A stretch of DNA of 39,313 nt from Desulfobacteraceae bacterium (GTDB lineage Bacteria; Desulfobacterota; Desulfobacteria; Desulfobacterales; Desulfosalsimonadaceae), in the NCBI GenBank assembly GCA_011389515.1, contig JAABUA010000028.1, positions 1-39,313 of the forward strand, in the 5' to 3' direction. The notes under the pieces were generated by a model. That model was not told where the DNA came from. It did not search any database and saw only the letters and a list, made by a program, of their open reading frames with translations. How positions within the stretch are numbered: the stretch's first letter is position 1; the number at the start of each line of letters is the position of its first letter. The translations under genes were made by a program, and so were the position numbers. Shown piece by piece: positions 23,882 to 33,225 of this stretch.

Positions 23882-23912
23882 GGGAGGAGGAGTTTTTCCT
23901 CCTCCCTTTTTT
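23882..23912 (+). terminator. Rho-independent terminator after the lipoprotein gene
   Basis: GGGAGGAGGA (23882-23891) pairs perfectly with TCCTCCTCCC (23897-23906) across a 5-nt loop, followed by six T residues. It closes the transpeptidase-lipoprotein unit and separates it from the XrtA locus. Confidence 0.93.
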
Positions 23913-24008
23913 GCATGGGGGGTATGGGGCGCCCATTTTCTCTGATTCATAGAATATGCAGCATCAATCGGGTTTACTTGCGGGTTTACCTGAAAACCGG
24001 AAAACCAT

Positions 24009-25019
24009 ATGTACCTTGAATACTACAATCTTTCACAAAAACCGTTTCAGATAAACACGGATCCGGCCTTTCTCTGGCTGGGGGAAAAACATAAGGAAGC
24101 CCTGGCCACCCTCCGGTACGGCTTGTATGAAAACAAGAGCTTTCTGGTGTTAACGGGCGATATTGGGGTGGGGAAAACCACCGTAATCAATGCGCTTCTC
24201 CAACTGTTTGATAAAAAAGACCGGATTGTTGCAATCCATGACCCCGGCCTTGAAAAACTTGATTTTTTCAACCACCTGGCCGATGCGTATGGTATTTCCG
24301 GCAACTATACTTCCAAAGGGAAATTTATTAGTGCATTCAGTAAGTTTCTGCTCAAGTGCCATTACCGTGGCAGGCGGGTGCTGCTGATCATCGATGAAGC
24401 CCAATTGCTGAGTCACGAGCTTTTGGAAGAAATAAGACTTTTTTCCAACCTTGAAAAAAACGGCGTTAAGCTGATCAATATTTTTTTTGTAGGGCAGATG
24501 GAATTCAATGAAATACTGCTGCGCAGGGAAAACAAGGCGATACGTCAGAGAATATCGGTTAATTATAATATTGAGCCCTTAACCCTGAAGGAGACGGCAA
24601 AATATATTGAATTTCGCCTGTCCGTCGCGGGGGGTAACAGAAAGATTTTCGATGCCGGTGCCATCAGGGAGATCTACCGCTTTTCCCATGGCTATCCGCG
24701 GTTGATCAACGTGATTGCGGACCGCGCCCTGCTCACCGGATATATTACATCCGTCAGACGAATAAAAAAGGGAATTGTACGGGAATGCGCAACGGAACTC
24801 GATATTTCAAGGTCGATGCTCCGGACCGGGCAACGCAATGAAAAAAAAGACAATGAGGATAGAAAATCCGTACGAGAAAATCAAGGCAGCCGGTTGCTCT
24901 ACCTGCTTTATCCTGTGATAGTTGCGCTGACCGTTTTTATACTTTATTTTTTTTCAGATGTTATACTTGATTTCTTTCCCGAAAGGATTCTCCTTTTGCT
25001 TTCCGGAATCAGATTGTAA
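24009..25019 (+). CDS. XrtA/PEP-CTERM system ATPase (ExeA-like AAA)
   Basis: A 336-residue ATPase of the ExeA-like AAA type. It begins MYLEYYNLSQKPFQINTDP, the family opening. The Walker A motif is TGDIGVGKTT (about 50-59) and the Walker B is VLLIIDEAQLLS (about 125-136); EPLTLKETAKYIEFRL and FSHGYPRLINVIADRALL follow. A C-terminal membrane helix (YLLYPVIVALTVFILYFF) ties it to the inner membrane. Proteins of this layout (TIGR03015 type) occur with XrtA exosortase exopolysaccharide loci, which fits the genes downstream. The ribosome site is weak. Its 3' end is convergent with the phosphatase gene (15-bp gap). Confidence 0.9.
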   Translation: MYLEYYNLSQKPFQINTDPAFLWLGEKHKEALATLRYGLYENKSFLVLTGDIGVGKTTVINALLQLFDKKDRIVAIHDPGLEKLDFFNHLADAYGISGNYTSKGKFISAFSKFLLKCHYRGRRVLLIIDEAQLLSHELLEEIRLFSNLEKNGVKLINIFFVGQMEFNEILLRRENKAIRQRISVNYNIEPLTLKETAKYIEFRLSVAGGNRKIFDAGAIREIYRFSHGYPRLINVIADRALLTGYITSVRRIKKGIVRECATELDISRSMLRTGQRNEKKDNEDRKSVRENQGSRLLYLLYPVIVALTVFILYFFSDVILDFFPERILLLLSGIRL

Positions 25020-25034
25020 ATCCGACTTTTACGC

Positions 25035-25706
25035 CTACTGGCATCCCGAATTCACCGTTTTAACCCTCAAAAACTGCATATCCGGAAGTATCAGGCATGT
25101 TAATGCACCTCCATACACGGCCCCTGAATCAATTCCGATTTTGTCATGCATAATTACAGGCTTTTCATGGGCAAAATGTCCGAATATGATTTTTTTATGG
25201 TCTTCCGGGAAAGTTTGCGCCATGAATTTTTCCCTTTCGGCCCAATAAAGCCATTCATCGTTTTGAAGGGAGGGATGGCGCCCCTTTTTAAACCCGGCAT
25301 GTACAAATATATAATTCTGCTCTTCCCAGTAGGGGAGAAGGTCATGGAGAAACTGCTTGTGGGATTCGGGAACATTGCGCCGGGCCTGTTCGACATTTGG
25401 CGGAATTATACCGTAACTGTAAAGGGTTTCACGCCCTCCTGACTGCAAAAACAAAAGCTTGTTCCTGTCGTCTAAGTAATTGATAAACATTACTTCGTGG
25501 TTGCCTTTGAGGAAAACCGTTCGGGGATGCACTTTTTTATATTCAATAAGACGGTCAATTACCCGGTTGCTGTGTTCGCCCCGGTTGATATAATCACCCA
25601 GGAAAATGACACGGTCGACTTCCCTGTCCGGCTCTATTTTTTCCAGAAGCGCAGTTAAGGCCCCATGACAACCATGAATATCTCCGATTGCGAATAATCT
25701 GCCCAT
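25035..25706 (-). CDS. PPP-family metallophosphatase (serine/threonine-phosphatase-like)
   Basis: A 223-residue cytosolic calcineurin-type phosphoesterase with the full PPP motif set: GDIHGCHGAL, GDYINRGEHSN, GNHEVMF, then VHAGF and FGHFAHEKP. That set gives the two-metal active site. Substrates may be phosphoproteins or small phosphates such as diadenosine polyphosphates. It starts 3 bp after the stop of the TPR lipoprotein gene, so both are one leftward unit. Because a BY-kinase is encoded nearby, it could reverse protein phosphorylation in this locus, but BY-kinases normally pair with other phosphatase families, so that link is speculative. Confidence 0.9.
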   Translation of the reverse strand: MGRLFAIGDIHGCHGALTALLEKIEPDREVDRVIFLGDYINRGEHSNRVIDRLIEYKKVHPRTVFLKGNHEVMFINYLDDRNKLLFLQSGGRETLYSYGIIPPNVEQARRNVPESHKQFLHDLLPYWEEQNYIFVHAGFKKGRHPSLQNDEWLYWAEREKFMAQTFPEDHKKIIFGHFAHEKPVIMHDKIGIDSGAVYGGALTCLILPDMQFLRVKTVNSGCQ

Positions 25707-25709
25707 CGA

Positions 25710-28019
25710 TTATCTCAGGGTTTCCTCTATTTCAGCCAACAGTTTTTTTGCCGCGTCGTATTCGGGAAAGCTGTCTTCCAATTCAAGCGCTTTTTTAAGT
25801 TCCCGCCTTGCCTGGGCTGGTTGGCCGACCGCATGCAGGGCCAGTGCAAGATGATAGCGCAGAATCGGCATGTCGGGCCGCTTTTCGGTTGCCTTGGTAA
25901 ACTGGGTCAAGGCCAGTTGATGTGAACCCCGTTTGTAATGAACAAATCCCAGCGTATCAGAAATGTACGGATCTTCCGGTTGCGCTTCTTTTGCAATCAG
26001 TGCCAGTCGCAGCGCCTCGCCCAGGTCGGGGTTGTTGCTGTTGGCCTTTAGCCATGCGAGATTGTTCGCCGCTGCTGCAAAACCGGGCCGGATTTCAAGC
26101 ACCCGTGCATACGATTTCATGGCGCCGGCTTTGTCGCCGGTCTGCTCAAGCAAACTTCCCAGCGCCATATGCCCCTCTATGTCGTTGGGGCTTTTTTCTA
26201 TCATGGTTTTATAACTTGCAGTGGCTTCATCGGTTTTTCCCTGTTTCATCAGAATGCCGGCTCTCATTGAATAAATTCCCGGCATATAAGGAGCAATTTC
26301 GACGGCTTTTTCAAGCAGGTTCAAGGCTTCATCGGATGTATCCGGAGATGCGCCGAAATTATCCAAAAGCCCTGCCAGCATCATCAAAGAATTTGGATTT
26401 TCAGGGGTATTTTCCAGTTGCAGCCTTACAGTCGCAATCGCCTCATCAGGCTTTCCCTGCTCTATCAGCACCCCTGCCAATGCCGCCATGGCAGGCATAA
26501 AATCAGGTTTCAACCGTAAAATCTCCCTGAACGTGTCGATGCCTTCCTCCACCCGGTTATCCGCCACATATGCGCCGGCTTTGTTGAAAAGCACCTCGAT
26601 ATTATCCGGTGTATATTCAGAAATATTTTCAAAGAGTTTTACAGCATCAGTGGTTTCTCCTAAAAAAATCATGGACCTGCCCAGAATAATCACGGCCCGC
26701 AAATTGCCGGGTGCGGTTTGTAATGCGGAGATCGCGGTGTTTTTTGCTTTACTGAATTCTCTTTGGAGCAAAAAATGATGCGCCATAAGGGTTTTGGCGT
26801 CAGGATCGTTCGGTGCGTAGCGCAAAGCCTGTTCCGCGGCATTGTATGAGAAGCGTGTCTCACCCTTGTTGAGATGCGCTATGCCTTTCTGGTAGTAAGC
26901 CTCCCCCCACCGGGGTCGGTTTTCTACAAGTTTGTCAAGAATAACAAGCGCTTCTGTGTTTTTTTGCTCTTGAATCAGAAGCCGGGCCCGGAGGAAATTC
27001 GCAAGAGTATGCCCGGAATTATTTTCCAGCACTGAATTCGCAAGTTGTTTCGCTTGTTCATATTTTCCGGAAGAAAAGTAAAAATCAGCCAGCATCGCTT
27101 TTTCATCGGAAGCGGTATCCCCTGCGTTTTCAACCGCCTTTTGAAAGGCTTCTTCCGCCTTGTCAAAAGCGCGGGTCTGGCGGTAGAAATTCCCAAGATA
27201 AATATACATTTCAGATGATTGTGGATTTTTTGCAACAGATGCAAGTATATATTTTTCCGCTTCTTGGGTATTTCCCCGGCTTGAGTAAAAGGCCGCAAGG
27301 TCCATGTACAATTCATGGGTGTCCTCTGTTAGATCGATCAACGACAAAAGATACGCTTCGCCTTCATCATCTGCCCCAAGGCTGGTGTAGAACCCGATCA
27401 ACATTTTCAGGTTGTGGACGGATGGGTCTATTTCCACTGCTTTTTTAAGGGCATTTTCTGCCTCATTCCGCCGGTCTGCTGCAGCAAGAATCCCTGCATG
27501 GATTATGTGATAGCGGCTTTCGTCCGGATAAAGTTCCAAAGCGCGAACGATGGCGTCTTCGGCCTTCTCCGTATTGCCTTTTGCCAGTTCTGCCTGTGCG
27601 AGCACCGCATATGCGTCTGGAAAATCCCGGTTTGTTTTTATGATTTTGTGGATTGATTCCAGGCTGTTATCGGGTTGTCCGGCAAGCAGGTAGATTTCTG
27701 CGGTTTTAAGCAGCGCATCGGTATTGGAAGGATCAAGACTGGCCGCACGTTCCAGTTCTCTCAGGGCTTCGCCGGGCCGCTCTGATTTCATATAGGCCAG
27801 GCCGAGTTGATAGCGTGCCTCAGCGAATTTGGGATCAATCTCGACGGCGTTGCGAAACTCAACGGCGGCGAAACGGTGTTCTCCGGCATTTACGTACTCC
27901 ATCCCTTTTAGATAGTGGGCGGTTTTTTTTTCTTCCTGGCTTGTACTGCATGCCGCCATCAAGCTGGTAAACAGCAAAAAACAGACGGTAACGTAAAACG
28001 GTTTGCTTGAAAGAGTCAT
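25710..28019 (-). CDS. prsT: PrsT-like TPR lipoprotein of the XrtA/PEP-CTERM system
   Basis: A 769-residue lipoprotein with a signal ending LMAAC followed by nearly unbroken tetratricopeptide repeats over the rest of the chain. Units can be picked out by patterns such as AEARYQLGLAYMKSERPGEA, PDAYAVLAQAELAKGNTEKA and GHMALGSLLEQTGDKAGAM, roughly 34 residues apart (about 20 units). Size, lipobox and context match the PEP-CTERM system TPR lipoprotein (TIGR02917/PrsT). It probably serves as a periplasmic scaffold for polysaccharide export or assembly. The start at 28019 has AAGGTGG upstream. It is transcribed away from the export genes, with a metallophosphatase gene 3 bp downstream. Confidence 0.9.
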   Translation of the reverse strand: MTLSSKPFYVTVCFLLFTSLMAACSTSQEEKKTAHYLKGMEYVNAGEHRFAAVEFRNAVEIDPKFAEARYQLGLAYMKSERPGEALRELERAASLDPSNTDALLKTAEIYLLAGQPDNSLESIHKIIKTNRDFPDAYAVLAQAELAKGNTEKAEDAIVRALELYPDESRYHIIHAGILAAADRRNEAENALKKAVEIDPSVHNLKMLIGFYTSLGADDEGEAYLLSLIDLTEDTHELYMDLAAFYSSRGNTQEAEKYILASVAKNPQSSEMYIYLGNFYRQTRAFDKAEEAFQKAVENAGDTASDEKAMLADFYFSSGKYEQAKQLANSVLENNSGHTLANFLRARLLIQEQKNTEALVILDKLVENRPRWGEAYYQKGIAHLNKGETRFSYNAAEQALRYAPNDPDAKTLMAHHFLLQREFSKAKNTAISALQTAPGNLRAVIILGRSMIFLGETTDAVKLFENISEYTPDNIEVLFNKAGAYVADNRVEEGIDTFREILRLKPDFMPAMAALAGVLIEQGKPDEAIATVRLQLENTPENPNSLMMLAGLLDNFGASPDTSDEALNLLEKAVEIAPYMPGIYSMRAGILMKQGKTDEATASYKTMIEKSPNDIEGHMALGSLLEQTGDKAGAMKSYARVLEIRPGFAAAANNLAWLKANSNNPDLGEALRLALIAKEAQPEDPYISDTLGFVHYKRGSHQLALTQFTKATEKRPDMPILRYHLALALHAVGQPAQARRELKKALELEDSFPEYDAAKKLLAEIEETLR

Positions 28020-28492
28020 GATGATTTTCCACCTTTGCGTTTTTAATAATTCAAGTTGCAACTACTTATTATGGTAAATCAATATTTTATCTTGGTCAAA
28101 ACATCTCAACTGAACATCTCATTTGAAGAAGGATACAGGTTTGTTGCCCGGGGAGAAATGAACAATTTTCTTCAGCAAGGCCTTTATTTGGGTGTTTTTT
28201 TATTTTTTAATAATATAATGGCAGTATTATCAATAGCAAGAGAATATCGTATCAAAATCAACTTTCGGTTTGCATCTTGTCGAATGTGGATTAATATTGT
28301 CTTATAGGAAAAACAAGCCGATGCGAGCTTGCTGAAATCCAGTTTTTGCAACGTTTTTTGAAGAGTATGATTCCACTGAGACGATATGGATATACATCGC
28401 CTGCAACTGTTTTTTTAGGATTACTATTGTTTGAGAAAAAGTCAACCAGGTCTTTTGTAAAACCCCCAACCACTTCAAGCAGCAGGTGCAAT
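28020..28492. other. Divergent intergenic region between prsT and the export operon
   Basis: About 470 bp of AT-rich DNA between two divergent starts. I see a direct repeat of AACATCTCA (28100-28108 and 28113-28121, 13-bp period) but no convincing sigma-54 or sigma-70 pair and no RNA gene. Small open frames here lack ribosome sites. Promoters for both prsT and the export operon must lie within it. Confidence 0.5.
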
Positions 28493-29134
28493 ATGTGTTT
28501 TATTAAAAATACTATGAAACAACGGGGTTTTCAAACCCTTTGGAAGGCGGCTTATCTGCCCGTTTTTTTTCTGACAATCATAATCGTCCTTTTTTACAAT
28601 ATCCCCGTTTCAGGAGCCGCCCAGGGCGAGGGTGCCATGGAAGACGAGGGGGGTGAATACGCTTTGGGGCCGGGCGATGTCCTGGATATCCGCGTATTTG
28701 GCGAACCCGAAGTCTCGTCAACGGTTATTGTCCGAATGGACGGTAGAATTTCGCTCCCTCTTGCCGGAGAAGTAGTGGCTGCAGGTACTACTCCGGAGTT
28801 GCTTGGTGAAGAAATCACGCAAAAGCTTGGGAAGTTTATTGATGCCCCCAATGTAGTGGTCATGCTGACCGAAAGCAGGAGCAAGAAATATTATATTCTC
28901 GGCCAGGTAGGATTGCCCGGGGAATATGATATTACCCGCCCGGTTACGGTTCTGCAGGCAATCGCCCGTGCGGGGGGGTTTGGGGAATGGGCAAAGAAGG
29001 ACAATATAATGATTGTATCCGAGCATGGAAGCAAAGAAACAATTTCGATTTTCAATTATGATCGTTTTTTGAGAGATGCTGACAGCAAAAAAAATGTTGT
29101 CATTAAGCCTGGTGATACAATTGTTGTTCCTTGA
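28493..29134 (+). CDS. Wza-type polysaccharide export protein
   Basis: A 213-residue outer-membrane export protein. After an N-terminal hydrophobic signal (LPVFFLTIIIVLFYN), a poly-export domain begins YALGPGDVLDIRVFGEPEVSS and continues VRMDGRISLPLAGEV. An SLBB domain follows (KKYYILGQVGLPGEYDITRP, VLQAIARAGGF), ending KPGDTIVVP. No lipobox is evident, so it could be a non-lipidated family member of the XrtA type (TIGR03027-like). The start is taken at ATG 28493 because AGGTG precedes it by a few nt, in a context much like that of sppA; a second in-frame ATG lies at 28514. It is the first gene of a rightward run of export and regulatory genes. Confidence 0.9.
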   Translation: MCFIKNTMKQRGFQTLWKAAYLPVFFLTIIIVLFYNIPVSGAAQGEGAMEDEGGEYALGPGDVLDIRVFGEPEVSSTVIVRMDGRISLPLAGEVVAAGTTPELLGEEITQKLGKFIDAPNVVVMLTESRSKKYYILGQVGLPGEYDITRPVTVLQAIARAGGFGEWAKKDNIMIVSEHGSKETISIFNYDRFLRDADSKKNVVIKPGDTIVVP

Positions 29135-29174
29135 AACAAAGAAAAGATTGATTCGGCTTTCTGCTGCGGCACCC

Positions 29175-30512
29175 ATGAATGTTTCGTTTCTTGCATCGTT
29201 GCTCGCAGTGATTATGGTTGCAGGTTTGTTGATGCCCTTATCCGCCGGGGCGTCTGTCAAAACCCTCAGGGGAGAAGTCGTCTTGGAGCAGATGTACGAA
29301 TCGAATCCGGACAGGGTGTCTACGGGTGAAACCTATGACTCACGATCCAGTATTTCACCCGGGATGATTTTTACGCGCTCCTCGCAAAAAAGCCGCCTGG
29401 CCTTGCGATATGCTCCGAGTCTCATATACAGCTATCAAACCGAAGATGAGCGGGTCAATCACAGGGGTTCCGGCGAATATGAAGTATATATGGCAAGGCG
29501 ACTGCGATTGAATTTCAGAGATACGTATGTCCAGGGAGATGACTTGTACACCTACACACAGGTGCGGGAAATAAGCGATGGCGATCTTGAGATGGCGGAC
29601 AGGCGGGGCAGAAGAGAGTACTGGACCAATCAGTTTGCCGGATCCATGAATCTGGAATATGCCCGTGAAAGCTTCCTGGATGTCGGTTACGCCAATGATC
29701 TGCTTCGAAACAGGGAGGATGGATTTACAGATTTTACAAGGCACAAGCCATTTTCATCGTTGTCATATCGCTTCAACCAGCAGTGGGGAAGCACACTGGA
29801 TTACTCCTACGAATTGATCGAATATGACAATGGTTTTGACGATGATGATGGCGATGATCAGAGAAAAATACATGAAGGTGGGGGGTTGCTCCATTACAAG
29901 CCGTCCCCGCTAACCCGCTTATTCATGCGGGGCGTATACCGGCGAACGGATTATGAAGATTCTTTTCGGGAATATGAGGTGTATACGGCGACAGTAGGGA
30001 TTGACCGGCAATTATCTCCGTTTCGCAGCGTTGCGTTTGAAAGCGGATATTCGAGGATAAAGCGGGAAGGTTTTTCCGATAAAGGCGCAGTTAATCTGAA
30101 AATGGCCGTAGACACCACCATGGAAAGGGGTGTCTGGAGGCTTTACGGTGAAAGCGGCACTGACGAACTTTACTACAGGGGCATTGACAAGGATGAATTG
30201 AGTCTGTACTGGCGGATCGGCGCCCGAATAAGCCACGGGTTGACGAAAAATATATCCGGAAATGCGGAGGTCTATTATAGTGAAGCCCTGTTCATTGAAA
30301 GAGATGAATCTGAAAAACAGGTGTGGTATAGCGCGAGAACCGGTTTGTCTTACCGCTTTGCTCGCTATTACCAGCTTTCCGCCGGGTATTCATATACTGA
30401 TGTGGACGCAGTTTATCGCATAGACCCGACCGGTCGGGAGGTTGATGACAGCTATCAGAACCATCATGTTTTCATCCGGCTAACCGCGGGAAAGGACCTT
30501 TTGAAATGGTGA
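29175..30512 (+). CDS. Outer-membrane beta-barrel protein of the XrtA/PEP-CTERM locus
   Basis: A 445-residue protein with a signal peptide (FLASLLAVIMVAGLLMPLSAGA) followed by alternating aromatic/polar strands, as in outer-membrane barrels: SRLALRYAPSLIYSYQTEDE, SLEPARYAND-like turns, YYQLSAGYSYTDVDAVYR, ending in HHVFIRLTAGKDLLKW. Its aromatic C-terminus suits Bam recognition. It resembles uncharacterised PEP-CTERM-associated barrels (TIGR03016-like), a likely outer-membrane pore or anchor for the exopolysaccharide. ATG 29175 is chosen as it opens a clean signal peptide; a TTG at about 29149 with a purine-rich upstream stretch is an alternative. It lies 40 bp after the Wza-type gene. Barrel assignment is by composition. 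Confidence 0.78.
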   Translation: MNVSFLASLLAVIMVAGLLMPLSAGASVKTLRGEVVLEQMYESNPDRVSTGETYDSRSSISPGMIFTRSSQKSRLALRYAPSLIYSYQTEDERVNHRGSGEYEVYMARRLRLNFRDTYVQGDDLYTYTQVREISDGDLEMADRRGRREYWTNQFAGSMNLEYARESFLDVGYANDLLRNREDGFTDFTRHKPFSSLSYRFNQQWGSTLDYSYELIEYDNGFDDDDGDDQRKIHEGGGLLHYKPSPLTRLFMRGVYRRTDYEDSFREYEVYTATVGIDRQLSPFRSVAFESGYSRIKREGFSDKGAVNLKMAVDTTMERGVWRLYGESGTDELYYRGIDKDELSLYWRIGARISHGLTKNISGNAEVYYSEALFIERDESEKQVWYSARTGLSYRFARYYQLSAGYSYTDVDAVYRIDPTGREVDDSYQNHHVFIRLTAGKDLLKW

Positions 30513-30589
30513 CCGGAAGCGCCGTTTTGGGCCGCGCACGATACATAACGGAAAATTTAAATCAATTTAAATCGTATTATGAGTAAAAA

Positions 30590-32173
30590 ATGAACATTGA
30601 ACAGTCCCATTCAGAATTGCTGAAAAAGTACATGAATCTGTTTTTCGATTGGCATAGGCTAATTGTCTTTTTTCTGCTGGCGGCCGTTTCTGTTGGCTAC
30701 GTCGTATATTTAAAAGAGCCGAAGCTTTATGAATCGCAGGCTTCTATCATGTACCAGCAGCAGAGTATAAATCCCAGCAGGCTTTCCCCTGACGACGAAA
30801 AGCAGTTCGGGGAGATGGTGAATACCGTATCTCAGCAGGTTATGAGCAGGGCCAACCTGGAAAGTATTATACGGGAATACGATCTTTACCCGGAAATGCG
30901 ACAGAATGTTCCTATAGAAGATGCCATTGAAAACATGAGAAACAAACATATTTCGATTACCATGGCGCGCGGGAAAGGAAGCGTTTTCAGCGTTTCATAC
31001 ACGGGCAGACAGCCGGACACGACGATGCGGGTAACCAATGCCCTTGCGGCACAGTTTATCGAAGAAAATCTGCGGTTCCGGGAAGAGCGTGCGTCCAATA
31101 CGGCCCACTATATACAGGACGAGCTTCAGATGTCTAAGGGGGTTCTTGAGAAAAAAGAAGCGGAAATGCGGGATTACAAGCTGAAGTACTACAATGAAAT
31201 GCCGGAGCAGCGCCCATCCAATATGGCCCGATTAAATGGCTTGCAGGAGCAGTATCAGGCGACGCAAAGACGGATTCATGACCTTGAGCAGACAGGGATA
31301 CTGCTTTCTGATCTGCTTGAAAACCGCAGGAATCTATATAGACTTGAAGCCGGCGTTGTCGATGGGCAAGGGAGAGGGCGCGCGGTAGGAGGTCGAAATG
31401 AACTTACAGAAGCGCGCCGGGATCTTCAGAATATGCTTTCACGCTATACCACGGAGCATCCGGCCGTCATAAGAGCCCGGAATCGGGTTGAGCAGCTTGA
31501 AGCCGAGTATGCATCGATCGAAGGCCAGGAGGGGGCTTCAGATGGCGAAGGCTTTACTGCCGCTGCCATGGAAGCCCGGGACCCCCGGATAATTGAGATT
31601 ACTACCCAATTACGGGAAATCGATTTGAATGTGGAGACATTGCGGAAAGAGGCGGCCAGAATCCGTGAACGGATGCAGCAATACGAAGCATGGATTGATG
31701 CGGCTCCTGTCCGGGAGGCGGAGTGGGCCGCTTTGACAAGGGATTACAATCAGCTCAGAAATTATCATGATCAGCTTTTGTCCCAGAGCCTTGCGGCGGA
31801 AGCATCTGAAAGTCTCGAAAGGCGTCTGCAGGGAAGCCAGTTCAAGATTGTCGATCCTGCATATCTTCCAAGAACACCGGTAAAAGGTACATTTGTAAAT
31901 ACGCTTCTCATGGCTACAATGGCGGGACTTGCCATCGGGGTGGGACTTATGATGGGCATCACCACGATGGACACCTCATTCAAGGATGTAAAGGAGGTGG
32001 AAAAATACCTGGAGATGCCTGTTACCTGCGCGCTGCCATTGGTTCCGACAAAGGATGAAAAGCGGCGGGAACGCATAATAAGCATTTTATGGTATTTGTT
32101 TTTCGGCGCATGGCTGTTGTTGATAGCGGCGGGGACCGTTTATTTTTATATGCGCAATGAAATTATCCTGTAG
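30590..32173 (+). CDS. Wzz-like chain-length determinant of the XrtA system
   Basis: A 527-residue polysaccharide co-polymerase of the inner membrane. It has a short cytoplasmic N-terminus, TM1 (LIVFFLLAAVSVGYVVYL), and the Wzz domain opening LKEPKLYESQASIMYQQQ. A long periplasmic coiled-coil stretch (about 170-390) follows, then TM2 (NTLLMATMAGLAIGVGLMM) after the typical PRTPVKG motif, and a third C-terminal helix (ILWYLFFGAWLLLIAAGTVYF). The extra helix and length match the PEP-CTERM/XrtA chain-length protein type (TIGR03007). No kinase domain is fused; the kinase is the next gene. The start has a weak ribosome site. Confidence 0.92.
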   Translation: MNIEQSHSELLKKYMNLFFDWHRLIVFFLLAAVSVGYVVYLKEPKLYESQASIMYQQQSINPSRLSPDDEKQFGEMVNTVSQQVMSRANLESIIREYDLYPEMRQNVPIEDAIENMRNKHISITMARGKGSVFSVSYTGRQPDTTMRVTNALAAQFIEENLRFREERASNTAHYIQDELQMSKGVLEKKEAEMRDYKLKYYNEMPEQRPSNMARLNGLQEQYQATQRRIHDLEQTGILLSDLLENRRNLYRLEAGVVDGQGRGRAVGGRNELTEARRDLQNMLSRYTTEHPAVIRARNRVEQLEAEYASIEGQEGASDGEGFTAAAMEARDPRIIEITTQLREIDLNVETLRKEAARIRERMQQYEAWIDAAPVREAEWAALTRDYNQLRNYHDQLLSQSLAAEASESLERRLQGSQFKIVDPAYLPRTPVKGTFVNTLLMATMAGLAIGVGLMMGITTMDTSFKDVKEVEKYLEMPVTCALPLVPTKDEKRRERIISILWYLFFGAWLLLIAAGTVYFYMRNEIIL

Positions 32174-32254
32174 GGACTGTGCGCTGTAAAATGACCGGCG
32201 CCAAAACGAAATCAAATAAAAAGGCAAGCGGGACAGACGATAAGGAGCGTTTTA

Positions 32255-33136
32255 ATGGGCAAGCTGACAAAAGCATTCGAAAAATCCTATAGCCCACAAA
32301 AGGGGGAAGATGCCATAGACCATACCGGATCGGAGGGGAAGTCGCCCGAGGTGGATGTTTTTCCTTCTGCGTCCGCGACGGGACCCGTTCCGCAAAAAGG
32401 CCCGGACCTTGAAGGCTTTTTTGAAAATGAAAAATGGAACCCGCGCCTCAAGTTGACAACCGATCCGCATTCCCCGTTGTTTGAAAGTTTTCGCCGTCTG
32501 CGGATGCCGATCCTTTATCCGTCATCAGGCAGCAAGGCAAAAACGATCCTTGTGACAAGCGTGGGGCCGAACGAAGGCAAGGGTTTTATCTGCGCCAATC
32601 TGGGTGTCGCAATCGCCCAGGATATTGAACATCAAGCGCTTTTGCTCGATTGTGATTTCAGGCACCCGACCCTTGCGGGATATTTTGGTTTGACCAACGA
32701 CGCAGGCCTTGTGGACCATTTGAAAGACAATGTCGACCTTTCCCTTCTTATCCGGAAAACCGGCCAGCCAAAGCTTTCAATGGTTCCCTGCGGCAAACCC
32801 CCGGAAAATCCCTCCGAGATGCTGACCTCGAGCAAAATGATTGATCTCATCAGGGAAGTATCAGAAGGGTATGATGACCGTATTGTTCTTTTTGACAGCC
32901 CACCAAGCATTGTTGCTTCAGAGACGACCATTTTGGCAAAACAGCTTGACGGTGTCATTCTCGTTGTGCGGCATGGTGTTTCCAAAAGAGAACACGTTAA
33001 AAAATTTGTTGATGCCGTAGGCCGGGATAAAATCATCGGCATTATTTTCAATGCCTATCCAGAAAGCACCCTGGAGTCGTTTGTCGATAAAAAACTGGGT
33101 TATGGCTATGAATACGGCAGTTACTATGCCACCTGA
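32255..33136 (+). CDS. BY-kinase (XrtA-associated tyrosine autokinase) with altered Walker A
   Basis: A 293-residue bacterial tyrosine kinase, partner of the Wzz-like protein encoded upstream. The Walker A region is SVGPNEGKGF: GK is followed by Gly110 rather than Ser/Thr. Walker A' is LLLDCDFRHPT (Asp132, Asp134) and Walker B is IVLFDSPPS. The C-terminus holds the autophosphorylated cluster YGYEYGSYY (Tyr283, 285, 287, 290, 291). The N-terminal ~65 residues are a flexible linker. AAGGAG precedes ATG 32255. Kinase activity is expected to control polysaccharide length or export by phosphorylation cycling; the missing Ser/Thr in the P-loop makes ATP/Mg binding open to question. Confidence 0.9.
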   Translation: MGKLTKAFEKSYSPQKGEDAIDHTGSEGKSPEVDVFPSASATGPVPQKGPDLEGFFENEKWNPRLKLTTDPHSPLFESFRRLRMPILYPSSGSKAKTILVTSVGPNEGKGFICANLGVAIAQDIEHQALLLDCDFRHPTLAGYFGLTNDAGLVDHLKDNVDLSLLIRKTGQPKLSMVPCGKPPENPSEMLTSSKMIDLIREVSEGYDDRIVLFDSPPSIVASETTILAKQLDGVILVVRHGVSKREHVKKFVDAVGRDKIIGIIFNAYPESTLESFVDKKLGYGYEYGSYYAT

Positions 33137-33225
33137 TGGGAAGGAAAGCGGGAAATATCCCGGTACATGCAGTGTTATTGAAAACAATATTTTATGGTAC
33201 TGTTTACATTTAAAAAAAGCAGCCT

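Noticed and set aside
28346-28492. N-terminal extension of the Wza-type protein
   Set aside because: The added residues do not resemble a signal peptide and no ribosome site precedes them; ATG 28493 has one.
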